Shown: one piece after another, positions 27,897 to 38,955 of the stretch
Layout: each line of letters begins with the position of its first letter
How positions within the stretch are numbered: the stretch's first letter is position 1
Source of the DNA: Phenylobacterium sp. J367
GTDB lineage: Bacteria > Pseudomonadota > Alphaproteobacteria > Caulobacterales > Caulobacteraceae
Assembly (NCBI RefSeq): GCF_024699985.1
Contig: NZ_JAJONA010000001.1
Coordinates: 4,222,501 to 4,286,500, forward strand
Length of the DNA stretch: 64,000 nt
Reading direction: 5' to 3'
Notes under the pieces: model-generated
The model's input: the letters and a program-made list of their open reading frames with translations, nothing else
What the model was told of the DNA's origin: nothing
Database searches by the model: none
Translations under genes and position numbers: made by a program

Positions 27897-30518
27897 ATGA
27901 ACGTCGTCGTCGTCGAGAGCCCGGCCAAGGCCAAGACCATCAACAAGTACCTGGGCTCGGGCTACAAGGTCTTCGCCTCGGTCGGTCACGTGAGAGACCT
28001 GCCCGAGGCGAACGGCTCGGTCCGTCCCGAGGACGATTTCGCGATGTCCTGGGAGGTGAGCGCCCGCGGCACGAAAAAGCCTGGCGGAGATCGCGGGGGC
28101 CCTTAAGGGCGCCGACAAGATCATCCTCGCCACCGACCCGGATCGGGAGGGCGAGGCCATCTCCTGGCACGTGCTGGAGGTGCTGCAGAAGAAGAAGGCG
28201 CTGAAGGACATCGCCGTCGAGCGGGTGGTGTTCAATGCCATCACAAAGGCCGCCGTCACCGAGGCGATGAAGAATCCCCGGGCGCTCGACATGGAGCTGG
28301 TGAACGCCTACCTGGCCCGCCGCGCGCTGGACTACCTGGTCGGCTTCACGCTCTCGCCGGTCCTGTGGCGCAAGCTGCCCGGCTCGCGCTCGGCCGGCCG
28401 CGTCCAGTCGGTCGCGCTCAGGCTGATCGTCGACCGCGAGTTCGAGATCGAGCGCTTCCGGACCCAGGAATACTGGTCCGTCGAGGCCGATGTCTCGGCC
28501 GGCGGCGACCCGTTCAAGGCCCGGCTGGTCAAGCACGAGGGCAAGCGCCTCACCAAGTTCGATCTCGGCAACGAGACCGCGGCCTTCGCGGCCCGCGACG
28601 CGGTGAAGGCCGCGACCTTCAAGGTGCAGGCGGTCGAGAAGAAGCCGGCCCGCCGTTCGCCGCCGCCGCCGTTCACCACCTCGACCCTGCAACAGGAGGC
28701 CTCGCGCAAGCTCGGCTTCTCGGCCCAGCGGACCATGCAGGCCGCCCAGAAGCTCTACGAGGGCGTCGACATCGGCGGCGAGACGGTGGGCCTGATCACC
28801 TACATGCGAACCGACGGCGTGCAGGCCGCGCCCGAGGCGCTGGACGAGGCCCGCGTGGTGATCGGCGGGCTCTACGGACGCGAGTACGTTCCCGACGCGC
28901 CCAGGATCTACAAGACCAAGGCGAAGAATGCCCAGGAGGCCCACGAAGCCATCCGGCCGACCAGCCTGGCCCGGAACCCTGGCAAGCTGCGCCTCGAAGG
29001 CGACCTCGGGCGGCTCTACGAGCTGATCTGGAAGCGGATGATCGCCTCGCAGATGGAAAGCGCCCGCATCGAGCGCACGACCATCGACCTGGAGAGCAGC
29101 GACGGGAAGACCGGTCTGCGCGCCACCGGCCAGGTGGTGCTCTTCGACGGCTACCTCGCCGTCTATGAGGAAGGCCGCGACGATCCGGACGACGAGGAAG
29201 GCGGCCGCCTGCCCCAGGTGGCCGAGGGCGCCGCGGCGAAGGTCGCCGCCGCCAAGGCCGACCAGCACTTCACCGAGCCGCCGCCCCGCTACTCCGAGGC
29301 GAGCCTCGTCAAGAAGCTGGAGGAGCTCGGCATCGGGGCGCCCCTCCACCTACGCCTCGATCCTGGAACGGCTGCGCGACCGCGAGTACGTCCGGATGGA
29401 GAAGAACCGCTTCATCGCGGAGGACAAGGGCCGGCTGGTGACCGTGTTCCTGGAGGCGTTCTTCGCCAAGTACGTGGAGTACGACTTCACCGCCGACCTG
29501 GAGGAGAAGCTCGACCTCGTCTCGGCCGGCGACCTCGACTGGAAGGTGCTGCTGCGCGAGTTCTGGACCGACTTCCACGCCAAGACCGAGGAGATCGGCG
29601 GTCTGCGGACGCGGGAGGTGCTCGACAATCTCGACGAGGCGCTCTCGCCCTTCCTCTATCCGCCGAGGCCGGACGGCTCGGACGCGAGGACGTGCCCGAC
29701 CTGCAACTCGGGCCGGTTGAGCCTCAAGACCAGCCGCTACGGACCGTTCGTCGGCTGCTCGAACTATCCGGAGTGCCGCTACACCCGCCCGATCGCCCAG
29801 GCCGAGGACGCCGAGGGCGGCGAGAACGGCGACCGGGAGCTCGGGACAGATCCCGAGACCGGCGAGACCGTCTATCTGAAGAGCGGCCGGTTCGGCCCCT
29901 ACGTGCAGCTTGGCGAGGGCGAGAAGCCCAAGCGGGCCAGCCTGCCCAAGGGTTGGAGCGCGCCGGACATGGACCTCGAGAAGGCCCTGCGCCTGCTTCG
30001 CCTGCCGCGGGAGGTGGGGCCCCACCCCCGAGGACGGGCAGATGATCCTGGCCGGCATCGGCCGCTACGGACCCTTCGTGCAGCACGCCGGCACCTACGC
30101 GAACCTGTCGTCGGTGGACGAGGTGTTCGAGGTGGGACTGAATCGCGCCGTGGCGGCCCTGGCCGAGAAGCGGGCGGGCCGCGCCGGACGCGGCGAGGCC
30201 GCGGCGCTGGCCGAGCTGGGCGCCCACCCGGCCGACGGCCAACCGGTCCGCGTGCTCTCCGGCCGCTACGGGCCCTACATCAAGCACGGCTCGACCAACG
30301 CCAACGTGCCGCGCGGCAAGGAGCCGACGGCGGTGACGCTGGAGGAGGCGGTGGCCCTGCTGGCCGAGCGCGCAGCGAAGGGCGGCGGCAAGAAGAAGCC
30401 CGCGCGCGCCACGAAGGCCAAGGCCGAGCCGAAGACGGCGGCCGCCAAGAAGCCGGCTGCGAAGAAGGCGGCGGCCAAGAAGAAGGCCCCGGCGAAGAGG
30501 GCCAAGGCGGAAGCCTAG
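27897..30518 (+). CDS. topA: DNA topoisomerase I (three frameshifts)
   Basis: About 872 residues after repair. It relaxes negative supercoils. The TOPRIM domain starts NVVVVESPAKAKTINKYLG and continues ILATDPDREGEAISWHVLE. The catalytic Tyr lies in GLITYMRTDG. C-terminal parts are one four-cysteine zinc ribbon (CPTCNSG... GCSNYPECRY), repeated RYGPF/RYGPY segments, and a Lys/Ala-rich tail. Extra bases are at 28074-28082 (A run or following C), the C run 29341-29344 and the C run 30025-30029. Disruption of an essential gene three times argues for sequence error. Confidence 0.95.
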
Positions 30519-30526
30519 CCCCCGAC

Positions 30527-30634
30527 CGCTCATCCCGGCGAAAGCCGGGATCCAGACGGCGGGGCGGACTTCACCCGGCTGCCGGGCTAGCTTGCAGACT
30601 CAGCCTGGGTCCCGGCTTTCGCCGGGATGAGCGG
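30527..30634. repeat. Inverted repeat flanking the topA-hydrolase intergenic region
   Basis: The left arm CATCCCGGCGAAAGCCGGGA (within 30527-30555) is matched in inverse orientation by TCCCGGCTTTCGCCGGGATG (within 30605-30634). Each arm is itself a hairpin. This is a typical alphaproteobacterial intergenic palindromic element. The right arm reaches to 8 bases before the hydrolase ATG. Confidence 0.75.
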
Positions 30635-30641
30635 AGTTTGC

Positions 30642-31442
30642 ATGCCGACGGCGCGCATCAATGGCCTGAACCTGTACTACGAGCGCGCGGGCTCCGGTCC
30701 GCCGCTGCTGTTCATCTCGGGCACCGGCGCGGACCTCCGGAACAAGCCGAACCAGTTCGACGGCCCCCTGCCCCGGCGGTTCGACATGGTCACCCACGAT
30801 CAGCGGGGGCTCGGCCAGTCGGACAAGCCGGACGTCGCCTATTCCATGGCGCAATATGCCGACGACGCGGCGGGCCTGCTGGATCACCTGGGCTGGGACA
30901 CCGCCCACGTCATCGGCGTCTCGTTCGGCGGGATGGTGGCGCAGGAGCTGGCGCTCCGGCATCCGCAGCGCATCCGCCGGCTGGTGTTGGCCTGCACCTC
31001 GCCCGGCGGGGCGGGCGGGTCGTCCTATCCCTTCCACGAGATCGAGCATCTGAAGGGCGAGGCCCGCGCCCGGCACATGATCCCGATCTCCGACACCCGC
31101 CGCGACGCCGCCTGGGCCGAGGCCCACCCGGACCAGTACGCCAAGCTCGTCGAGCTGACCGCCGCCGACCCGTTCGCCGGCGAGCCCGGCCGGGCCGAGG
31201 GCGCGCACCGGCAGCTCGAGGCGCGGGCGCGGCACGACACTTGGGACCGGCTGCCCGACATCGCCTGCCGGGCGCTGATCGCCGCGGGCCGTTACGACGG
31301 CATCGCACCGCTGGCGATCCAGGAGCGGATGGCGGCGCGGATCCCCGGCGCCCGGCTGGCCGTGTTCGAGGGCGGCCACCTGTTCATGATCCAGGACCGC
31401 GCCGCCACGCCGGCCATGGGCGACTTCCTGCTGGAAAGCTGA
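30642..31442 (+). CDS. Alpha/beta hydrolase
   Basis: About 266 residues. Nucleophile elbow GVSFGGMV, catalytic Asp in IAAGRYDGIAP and His in FEGGHLFMIQD form the triad; the HDQRGLGQSDKP segment supplies the oxyanion region. It could be an esterase, lactonase or C-C hydrolase; the sequence does not decide. ATG 30642 is used because the preceding codons fall inside an inverted repeat. rnr starts 46 bases downstream. Confidence 0.85.
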   Translation: MPTARINGLNLYYERAGSGPPLLFISGTGADLRNKPNQFDGPLPRRFDMVTHDQRGLGQSDKPDVAYSMAQYADDAAGLLDHLGWDTAHVIGVSFGGMVAQELALRHPQRIRRLVLACTSPGGAGGSSYPFHEIEHLKGEARARHMIPISDTRRDAAWAEAHPDQYAKLVELTAADPFAGEPGRAEGAHRQLEARARHDTWDRLPDIACRALIAAGRYDGIAPLAIQERMAARIPGARLAVFEGGHLFMIQDRAATPAMGDFLLES

Positions 31443-31488
31443 GCCGCGAACCGCCCGCGCGGCGCGGCGTTCGTGCTAAGGCAAGACC

Positions 31489-33808
31489 ATGGCCCGACCC
31501 CGCATCCCGAAAGCCGCGCGATTCCCGCAAGGGCTCCCCGACCGCGAGACGCTGATCAAGTACGTCCGCGAGACGGGCGAAACCGATCGGGCCGAGATGG
31601 CCCGCGCCTTCGGCCTGAAGGGCGCAGACCGCCGGGCGCTGCGCGAGATGCTGAAGGAGCTGGAGGAAAGCGGCGCGCTGGCCAAGCGCGGTCGCAAGGG
31701 CTTCGCGGAGACCGGCGCCCTGCCCGAGGTCGGCGTCGTGGACGTCATCGAGCGAGATCCCGACGGCGAGCTGCTGGTGCGCCTGACCAAGGCTCCGGAC
31801 GCGCCGCTGATGCTGCTGGCCCCCGATCGCAAGGCCGAGGCCGGCCAGGCGCCGGGGCTCGGCGACCGGCTGCTGGTCCGCTTCGTCCGCCAGGACGGCG
31901 GCGCCTTCGAGGCCCGGCTGATCAAGCGGCTGGGCCAGAGCGCCCACCGGGTCCTGGGGGGTGATCCGCAAGGCCCGCCGCGAGACGCGCGTCGAGCCCG
32001 TCGACCGTCGGTCGAAGGAGACCCTGATCCTGCCGCCGCACGAAGCCGAGACCCTGCGCGACGGGGACCTCGTGCTGGCCCAGGTCGGCACGGCCGAACA
32101 GCGCTACGGACCCAAGCGCGGCAAGCTGCTGGAGGTGGTCGGGCGGGAGGACGAGCCGCGCGCCGCCTCGCTGATCGCCATCCACACCCACGGCATCCCG
32201 ACCGGCTTCAGCGAGGCCGCCAAAGCCGAGGCGGAAGCCGCCGATCCGCCGACCCTGGCGGGCCGCGAGGACCTGCGCGACGTCCCCTTCATCACCATCG
32301 ATCCCGCCGACGCCCGCGACCACGACGATGCGGTCTACGCCCAGCCGGACGACGACGAGAAGAACCCCGGCGGCTGGGTCGTCTGGGTCGCCATCGCCGA
32401 TGTCGCCGCCTATGTCCGGCCGAATAGCGCGCTCGACAAGGAGGCCCGGGACAAGGGCAACAGCGTCTACTTCCCCGACCGGGTGGAGCCGATGCTGCCC
32501 GAGCGGCTCTCCAACGGCCTGTGCTCGCTGCGCGAGGCCGAGAACCGGGCCTGCATGGCCGTCCGGATGGTGTTCGACGCCACCGGCCGCAAGCGGTCCC
32601 ACAGGTTCGTCCGCGGCCTGATGCGGTCGGCCGCGAAGCTGTCCTACGAGCAGGCCCAGGCGGCCGCCGACGGCAATCCCGACGACAAGACCGGCCCGAT
32701 CGCCGACAGCATCATCCGCCCGCTCTGGACCGCCTACGGCGTCATGAAGAAGGGCCGCGACGCCCGCTCGCCGCTGGCCATCGAGAGCATGGAGCGCAAG
32801 ATCATCATCGACCGCGAGGGCGACGTGGCCTCGATCACGCCGCGCGCCAGCCTGGAGGCCCACCGGCTGATCGAGGAGATGATGATCCAGGCCAACGTCT
32901 CGGCCGCCGAGACCCTGGAGCAGAAGCGCTCGCCGCTGATCTACCGGATCCACGACGCCCCGAGCCCGGAGAAGGTGCAGGCGCTGGCCGACTTCCTCCA
33001 CACCCTGGCGATCCCCTGGACCAAGGGCGAGACCGTGCGCACCGACCGGTTCAACCGGCTGCTGGACGAGACCCGCGACACGCCCAACGCCGAGATCGTC
33101 AATGAGGTGGTCCTGCGCACCCAGATGCAGGCGGTCTACGCCACCGAGAACATCGGCCACTTCGGCCTGAACCTCGATCGCTACGCCCACTTCACCTCGC
33201 CGATCCGCCGCTACGCCGACCTGATCGTCCACCGGGCGCTGGTGCGCGCGCTCGGCCTGGGCGAGGACGGCCTTTCGGACTGGGACATCTCCCACATGAA
33301 GGACACCGCCGAGATCATCACGGCGGCCGAACGCCGGGCCATGGCCGCCGAGCGCGACGCCACCGACCGCTATATCGCCGCCTTCCTGTCCGACCGGGTC
33401 GGCGCCGAGTTCGCCGGGAAGATCACCGGCGTCACCCGCTTCGGCCTGTTCGTGCGCCTGCTGGAGACGGGGGCCGACGGCCTGGTGCCGGTGTCGCGGC
33501 TGGGCGGCGAGTACTTCGTCCACGACGACCGGGCCCACGCCCTGGTCGGCGAGCGGACGGGCGCCCGCTGGCCCCTCGGCATGGCCGTGCAGGTGAAGCT
33601 GGAGGAGGCGACGCCGAGCACCGGCGGCCTGCTGTTCGAGATGCTGAGCGATCCTGCCCCGCCCGACCGCAATGCGCCGCGGCCGAGGCTCGGCGTGCGG
33701 GCCCGCGGCGACCGGCGTCCCGGCGGCCCCAAGCCGCCCCGCAGCGGCCGCCCGCCGGGCATCAAGACCGGCCGCAAGAAGAAGATGGGCGGCGGCAAGC
33801 GCCGCTAG
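31489..33808 (+). CDS. rnr: Ribonuclease R (frameshifted)
   Basis: 3'-5' exoribonuclease of about 772 residues. An N-terminal helix-turn-helix region (FGLKGADRRALREMLKELEE) is followed by cold-shock-like domains. The RNB catalytic domain has DPADARDHDDAVYA and the PERLSNGLCSL motif. An S1 domain (GKITGVTRFGLFVRL) and a basic tail end the protein. One extra G lies in the run 31956-31961, joining SAHRVLG to VIRKARRETR. Confidence 0.94.
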
Positions 33809-33866
33809 CGGCCTTACGCCACGGCGCCCTTCCCTCACCTCGGCGGCGGGTCATACAGTTGTTCGC

Positions 33867-34585
33867 ATGAGTGACGACCCGCCCGATCCGCCCGGCTTCA
33901 AGCCCGAAGGGCCGCCGCGCATCGCCGGCCAGAAGGCGGTCCGGCCGAAGAGCGCGGCGACAGTGATGATCATCCGCCGCGACGGGCCGAAGCCCCGCGT
34001 GCTGATGGGCCGCCGGCATGGCGGGCACAGCTTCATGCCCGACCGCTGGGTGTTCCCCGGCGGCCGTATCGAGCGCGCCGACTATCGCGCGCCCTTCGCC
34101 AGCGACCTGAAGCCCGGCGAGCAGGCGGTGTTCGACGCTCACCTCCGGCCCGGCCAGGGCCGCGCGCTGGCCCTGGCGGCCATCCGGGAGACCTGGGAGG
34201 AGGCCGGCCTGCTGCTGGCCCGCAAGGCCCCCACGCGGCCCGGGGTTGGGCCCTGGCGGCCGTTCCTGGCCCAGGGGCGCCCTCCCCGACCTCGACGCCC
34301 TGCAGGTGGTCGGCCGGGCGGTGACCCCGCCGATGGTCGGCAAGCGCTTCGACGCCTGGTTCCTGCTGGCCGACGCCGAGCGGCTGATCAGCCTGGAGCG
34401 CCAGCCCGACTGCGGCGAGCTGGACGAGATCGCCTGGCTGGAGCCCGAGGCGACCAGGGACATGCCGCTGCCGTCCGTCACGCGGCACATGCTGCGCGAG
34501 GCGCTCGCGCGCACCGAAGACCCGACACGGCCGAAGCCCTATCTGCGCTTCCGGCGGGGGGACCATGGCCCCGGTTCACCTGTAG
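33867..34585 (+). CDS. NUDIX hydrolase (two frameshifts)
   Basis: About 238 residues after repair. The N-terminal part has MGRRHGGHSFMPDRWVFPGG, and the Nudix box helix is AAIRETWEEAGLLL, with an insertion between strand and box. The first extra base is in the G run 34274-34277, clear from the join LAQGALPDLDALQVVGRAV. The second, in the G run 34556-34561, is inferred because removing it ends the protein at FRRGTMAPVHL, ahead of rpmG, while the raw frame would overlap rpmG by 34 bases. Substrate unknown. Confidence 0.82.
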
Positions 34586-34682
34586 CGGTTGACTTCCGGC
34601 CCGGGATTCGTATTTTCCGCCGCTCTTTAGAACACCCGCCGGCGGTGCGTATCCGCTTTGGCCCCGCCCGAGGACGAGACCC

Positions 34683-34850
34683 ATGGCGAAACCCGCCTCC
34701 ATCAAGATCCGCCTGAACTCGACTGCGGACACCGGCTTCTTCTACGTCACCAAGAAGAACGCCCGCACCAAGACCGACAAGATGGTGCTGAAGAAGTACG
34801 ACCCGATCGTGCGCAAGCACGTCGAGTTCCGCGAAGGCAAGATCAAGTAG
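34683..34850 (+). CDS. rpmG: 50S ribosomal protein L33
   Basis: 55 residues, the standard length: MAKPASIKIRLNSTADTGFF then YVTKKNARTK and KYDPIVRKHVEFREGKIK. It lacks the two CxxC pairs, so it is the zinc-independent (C-minus) form. A clear terminator follows. Confidence 0.96.
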   Translation: MAKPASIKIRLNSTADTGFFYVTKKNARTKTDKMVLKKYDPIVRKHVEFREGKIK

Positions 34851-34874
34851 CCATCGCGCTTAGCGAGATTTCGA

Positions 34875-34902
34875 AGCGCCCGGCCTCACCGCCGGGCGTT
34901 TT
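34875..34902 (+). terminator. Rho-independent terminator after rpmG
   Basis: GCGCCCGGC / GCCGGGCG stem with a short CTCACC loop followed by TTTTGCG, 25 bases past the rpmG stop. It also marks the left edge of the lower-GC segment. Confidence 0.8.
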
Positions 34903-35080
34903 GCGTTCTGGGTCTACCTTCTCACGCTTGCGCTATGCCCAGATTGACGCAAACTGTGCATTGGATCGAGCCGCCCTGAGAGAAGAAGCAGGCCTGAGAT
35001 TGCCGTTAACGGGGAACCCTTCAACGAGCACGGGCGGTACAGCGTCGGAGCCGCTCGTACTTTGGTCAACGGATCCCCAC

Positions 35081-35539
35081 ATGAAGCACTGGATTCAGTG
35101 CCTCTTTCGCGGAGGTGTTCACTATGTGTGGTGCAGCCCCGCTTTCGAAGGAGCCGCGCTTCCCAAGTACGCTGTCGGTGCCGGTCAACCGCCCTCTTCG
35201 GACCCGGTATCCATCTACCGAACGGTACATAGAGCCGTTACAGCGGAAGACGGTGGAGACGCTCGAATTGCGGCATGGAAGGCAACCCTCAGCGCGCTTG
35301 CAGTTGAATGGGCCACCGCCGGTGAAATCACTCAAGATAAACGCGACGAGATAATTACTGTGATGAACCATTCCACACCAAAGGAGTGGCGACCGCTTAT
35401 ATATGTGATACCATTTGCGTCAGTTAAGGATCGCGTTCAACTTGTCCCGCGCGAGAAGCGCGCGAGTAGAGAGCCAGAATACATTATCACAGATCTCCGC
35501 GACGGAGAGTTCCAAATCATCGAGCCATGGCCGTGCTAG
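35081..35539 (+). CDS. Unrecognised protein, first gene of a lower-GC two-gene module
   Basis: 152 residues from ATG 35081, beginning MKHWIQCLFRGGVHYVWCSP. The frame stays open upstream, so a longer start (for example TTG 34961 or 35000) is possible. Conserved-looking stretches are VSIYRTVHRAVTAEDGGDAR, EWRPLIYVIPFASV and SREPEYIITDLRDGEFQIIE. There is no signal peptide, no membrane segment and no nucleotide-binding motif. Its stop overlaps the next gene by 13 bases, so the two are translated together. GC content and codon choice (many A/T-ending codons) differ from all neighbours, which suggests transfer. No function assigned. Confidence 0.65.
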   Translation: MKHWIQCLFRGGVHYVWCSPAFEGAALPKYAVGAGQPPSSDPVSIYRTVHRAVTAEDGGDARIAAWKATLSALAVEWATAGEITQDKRDEIITVMNHSTPKEWRPLIYVIPFASVKDRVQLVPREKRASREPEYIITDLRDGEFQIIEPWPC

Positions 35540-36417
35540 ACGCGCTTAAAGATCTCGATCGTGACACTGCCGCTCAGGTACTTGCGGCTGCAACGCTCGC
35601 CTCAGCTTCGGCTCCGGGACTTAAGGGCGAAAACCCGCTCATCTCGAAGTATCCAAAGGAAGCTGACGCCGTATTAAGTGAATTGCATCGCCGTCTGCAC
35701 ATCACTGATGCAAGTAGCTCGGCCGCAAGGGCCAAGATCGATAGGTTTTTAGGCGACGCATTGCGAGATATTGCGCTGGAGAATCGATCCCCCGCTCAGA
35801 TTTTAGAGCGCATGGGTACGGCGGGTCGGCTGCCCAGCAGCGCCTACAGGATTGTCCTTGAAGATGAATTCCTCCGGCAATTTAGGCCGTTCGCGGTAAC
35901 AAGGCGGATCGTCGAGAAGACCATTCAATCCCCCAGCGATCTGCAGCACCTAATGCTGGATTCCGCCCCTGAAGACGAAGGCGACATGTTTTCGCTTTTC
36001 GTGCGGGAGATGCACAATCGGCCGGCGATTGGCCCCTATTGGCTTCTAGTCCAAACGACCCGGAGAGGTATTGATCTCGTGCCCCAGTCTGCTTGGTGGG
36101 TACACCCGAAGTATGTGAATTTGGAAGAGGCGGAAGAGCCAATTGATGTTCTGCGTGCATTTGTAGAACAATTTGGACTTCCGCTAAGCATTGAAGGCCA
36201 CCAAGCTAAATTCATTGAGCAGAAGCGTTTTTCAAAGGAAGTTGGCAGCCCAGGCGTCTTCAAGACGGAATATGTCGCACCTAATACAGGCGCCTTCTCA
36301 ACTACTTCGTTTAGAACCCGACCAGAGTGGGACTATTTCGATGTGGGCATTGCCTACGCCATTGACATGGCGAAATACCGCGCTGCGGTACAGACTCTCG
36401 GTCTAGACAAGCCGTAG
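35527..36417 (+). CDS. Unrecognised protein, second gene of the lower-GC module
   Basis: 296 residues. The N-terminal third is helical (LKDLDRDTAAQVLAAATLAS, then AVLSELHRRLHI), the middle holds EDEFLRQFRPFAVTRRIVEK, and the C-terminal half is beta/aromatic-rich (RRGIDLVPQSAWWVHPKYV, FRTRPEWDYFDVGIAYAID). It has no signal peptide or clear membrane span and no motif I can tie to a nuclease, ATPase or toxin family. The sequence is much more A/T-rich than the surroundings; I count 26 G/C in the 60 bases from 36121. It stops 4 bases from the converging pleD stop, without a terminator. No function assigned. Confidence 0.7.
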   Translation: MAVLDALKDLDRDTAAQVLAAATLASASAPGLKGENPLISKYPKEADAVLSELHRRLHITDASSSAARAKIDRFLGDALRDIALENRSPAQILERMGTAGRLPSSAYRIVLEDEFLRQFRPFAVTRRIVEKTIQSPSDLQHLMLDSAPEDEGDMFSLFVREMHNRPAIGPYWLLVQTTRRGIDLVPQSAWWVHPKYVNLEEAEEPIDVLRAFVEQFGLPLSIEGHQAKFIEQKRFSKEVGSPGVFKTEYVAPNTGAFSTTSFRTRPEWDYFDVGIAYAIDMAKYRAAVQTLGLDKP

Positions 36418-36421
36418 CAGT

Positions 36422-37786
<1,365 letters not shown>

Positions 37787-37789
37787 GAC

Positions 37790-38155
37790 CTAGTCCAGCA
37801 GCCGGCGGATGGTGTCGAGAAAGTGCGACACCGAGATCGGCTTGGAGATGTAGGCCTCGCAGCCGCCCTCGCGGATCCGCTCCTCGTCGCCCTTCATGGC
37901 GAAGGCGGTGACGGCGACCACGGGGATCGAGGCGAGTTCCTCGTCCTCCTTCAGCCACTTGGTGACCTCGAGGCCCGAGATCTCCGGCAGCTGGATGTCC
38001 ATGAGAATCAGGTCCGGCCTGTGCTCGCGGGCGAGCGACAGCGCCGCGAGACCCTCGCGGGTCTGCAGGGTTTCGTAGCCCTGGGCTTCGAGCAGGTCAT
38101 GAAAGAGCTTCATGTTCAGCTCGTTATCCTCGACGATGAGGACCTTCTTGGCCAT
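37790..38155 (-). CDS. divK: Single-domain response regulator DivK
   Basis: 121 residues, receiver domain only. It starts MAKKVLIVEDNELNMKLFHD, has phosphoacceptor Asp in DLILMDIQLPEISG and the conserved Lys in CEAYISKPISV. In Caulobacter it relays the DivJ/PleC signal to CckA and so controls CtrA. ATG 38155 gives the classic N-terminus. It forms an operon with pleD. Confidence 0.96.
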   Translation of the reverse strand: MAKKVLIVEDNELNMKLFHDLLEAQGYETLQTREGLAALSLAREHRPDLILMDIQLPEISGLEVTKWLKEDEELASIPVVAVTAFAMKGDEERIREGGCEAYISKPISVSHFLDTIRRLLD

Positions 38156-38264
38156 TCGGGACCCGACGCTGTTTCTGGGACCGGCCCGCAAGGACCCGCC
38201 CCACCTCTCGCCCGTTCATCACACGGATATCCTTAAACTTCGTTAGCCCCGTCCGGACCGCGCC

Positions 38265-38921
38265 TTGGCAGACCCTATCCTGACTTCCGTTCCACGCCTT
38301 TCCGACCTTGGACTTTCCCCCGACCGGCCGCTGGTCATCGTCGACGTGGACGAGGTTCTGGGCCTGTTCATGAAGGGGTTCGGCGACTACCTGGCCGGCC
38401 AGGGCTACGAGTTCCGGGTCGACCGGTTCGCCCTCTTCCAGAATATCTACCGGCCGGGCGCGGCCGATCACCTGCCGATCGCCGAGGGCAAGATCCTGTT
38501 CGACGGCTTCTTCGCCACCCACTGCGGCGAGATCGAGCCGACGCCCGGCGCCGTCGACGCCCTGGCGAAGCTCGGCCGCCATGCCGGCATCCTGATCCTC
38601 TCCAACGCCCCGCCCCAGGCCGAGCGACTGCGCGGCGCCTGGCTGAAGCGCCACGGCCTGCCCAATGCGCTGATCCTGAACACCGGTCCGAAGGGGCCGG
38701 TGACCGCAGGCCTGGTCGCCCAGACGCCGCAGCCGGCCGCCTTCGTCGACGACCTGCTGCCGAACCTCGATTCGGTGGCCGAGCACGCGCCCCGCGTGGC
38801 GACCTTCCAGCACGTGGCCGACGAGCGGCTGCGGCCGCTGGCGCCCCGCTCCGAGCGCCATCCGAGGATCGACGACTGGGCCGAGTTGGCCGACGCCATA
38901 GAGGCGGCGATCCGGCGCTGA
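38265..38921 (+). CDS. HAD-superfamily hydrolase
   Basis: 218 residues, TTG start. Motif I is IVDVDEVLG (DxD), motif II is ILILSNAPPQ, and motif IV is AAFVDDLLPNLDSV. The substrate, probably a phosphoester, is unknown. It is divergent from divK and 34 bases ahead of dinB. Confidence 0.8.
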   Translation: MADPILTSVPRLSDLGLSPDRPLVIVDVDEVLGLFMKGFGDYLAGQGYEFRVDRFALFQNIYRPGAADHLPIAEGKILFDGFFATHCGEIEPTPGAVDALAKLGRHAGILILSNAPPQAERLRGAWLKRHGLPNALILNTGPKGPVTAGLVAQTPQPAAFVDDLLPNLDSVAEHAPRVATFQHVADERLRPLAPRSERHPRIDDWAELADAIEAAIRR

Positions 38922-38955
38922 GCGCGCGCGGAACAAATCAGGTAACCTCCACGGC

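Noticed and set aside
34658..35080. A long N-terminal extension of the first low-GC gene running back through rpmG
   Set aside because: The upstream part overlaps rpmG and its terminator in another frame and does not look like protein. The ATG at 35081 gives a natural start.
34851..36421. Prophage or insertion sequence for the low-GC segment
   Set aside because: No integrase, transposase, terminal inverted repeats or duplicated att-like ends are visible, so I call only a lower-GC module.
38156..38264. CtrA box upstream of divK (TTAAACTTCGTTAG)
   Set aside because: The spacing is 6 instead of 7 and the second half is TTAG, so it falls short of the TTAA-N7-TTAA consensus.
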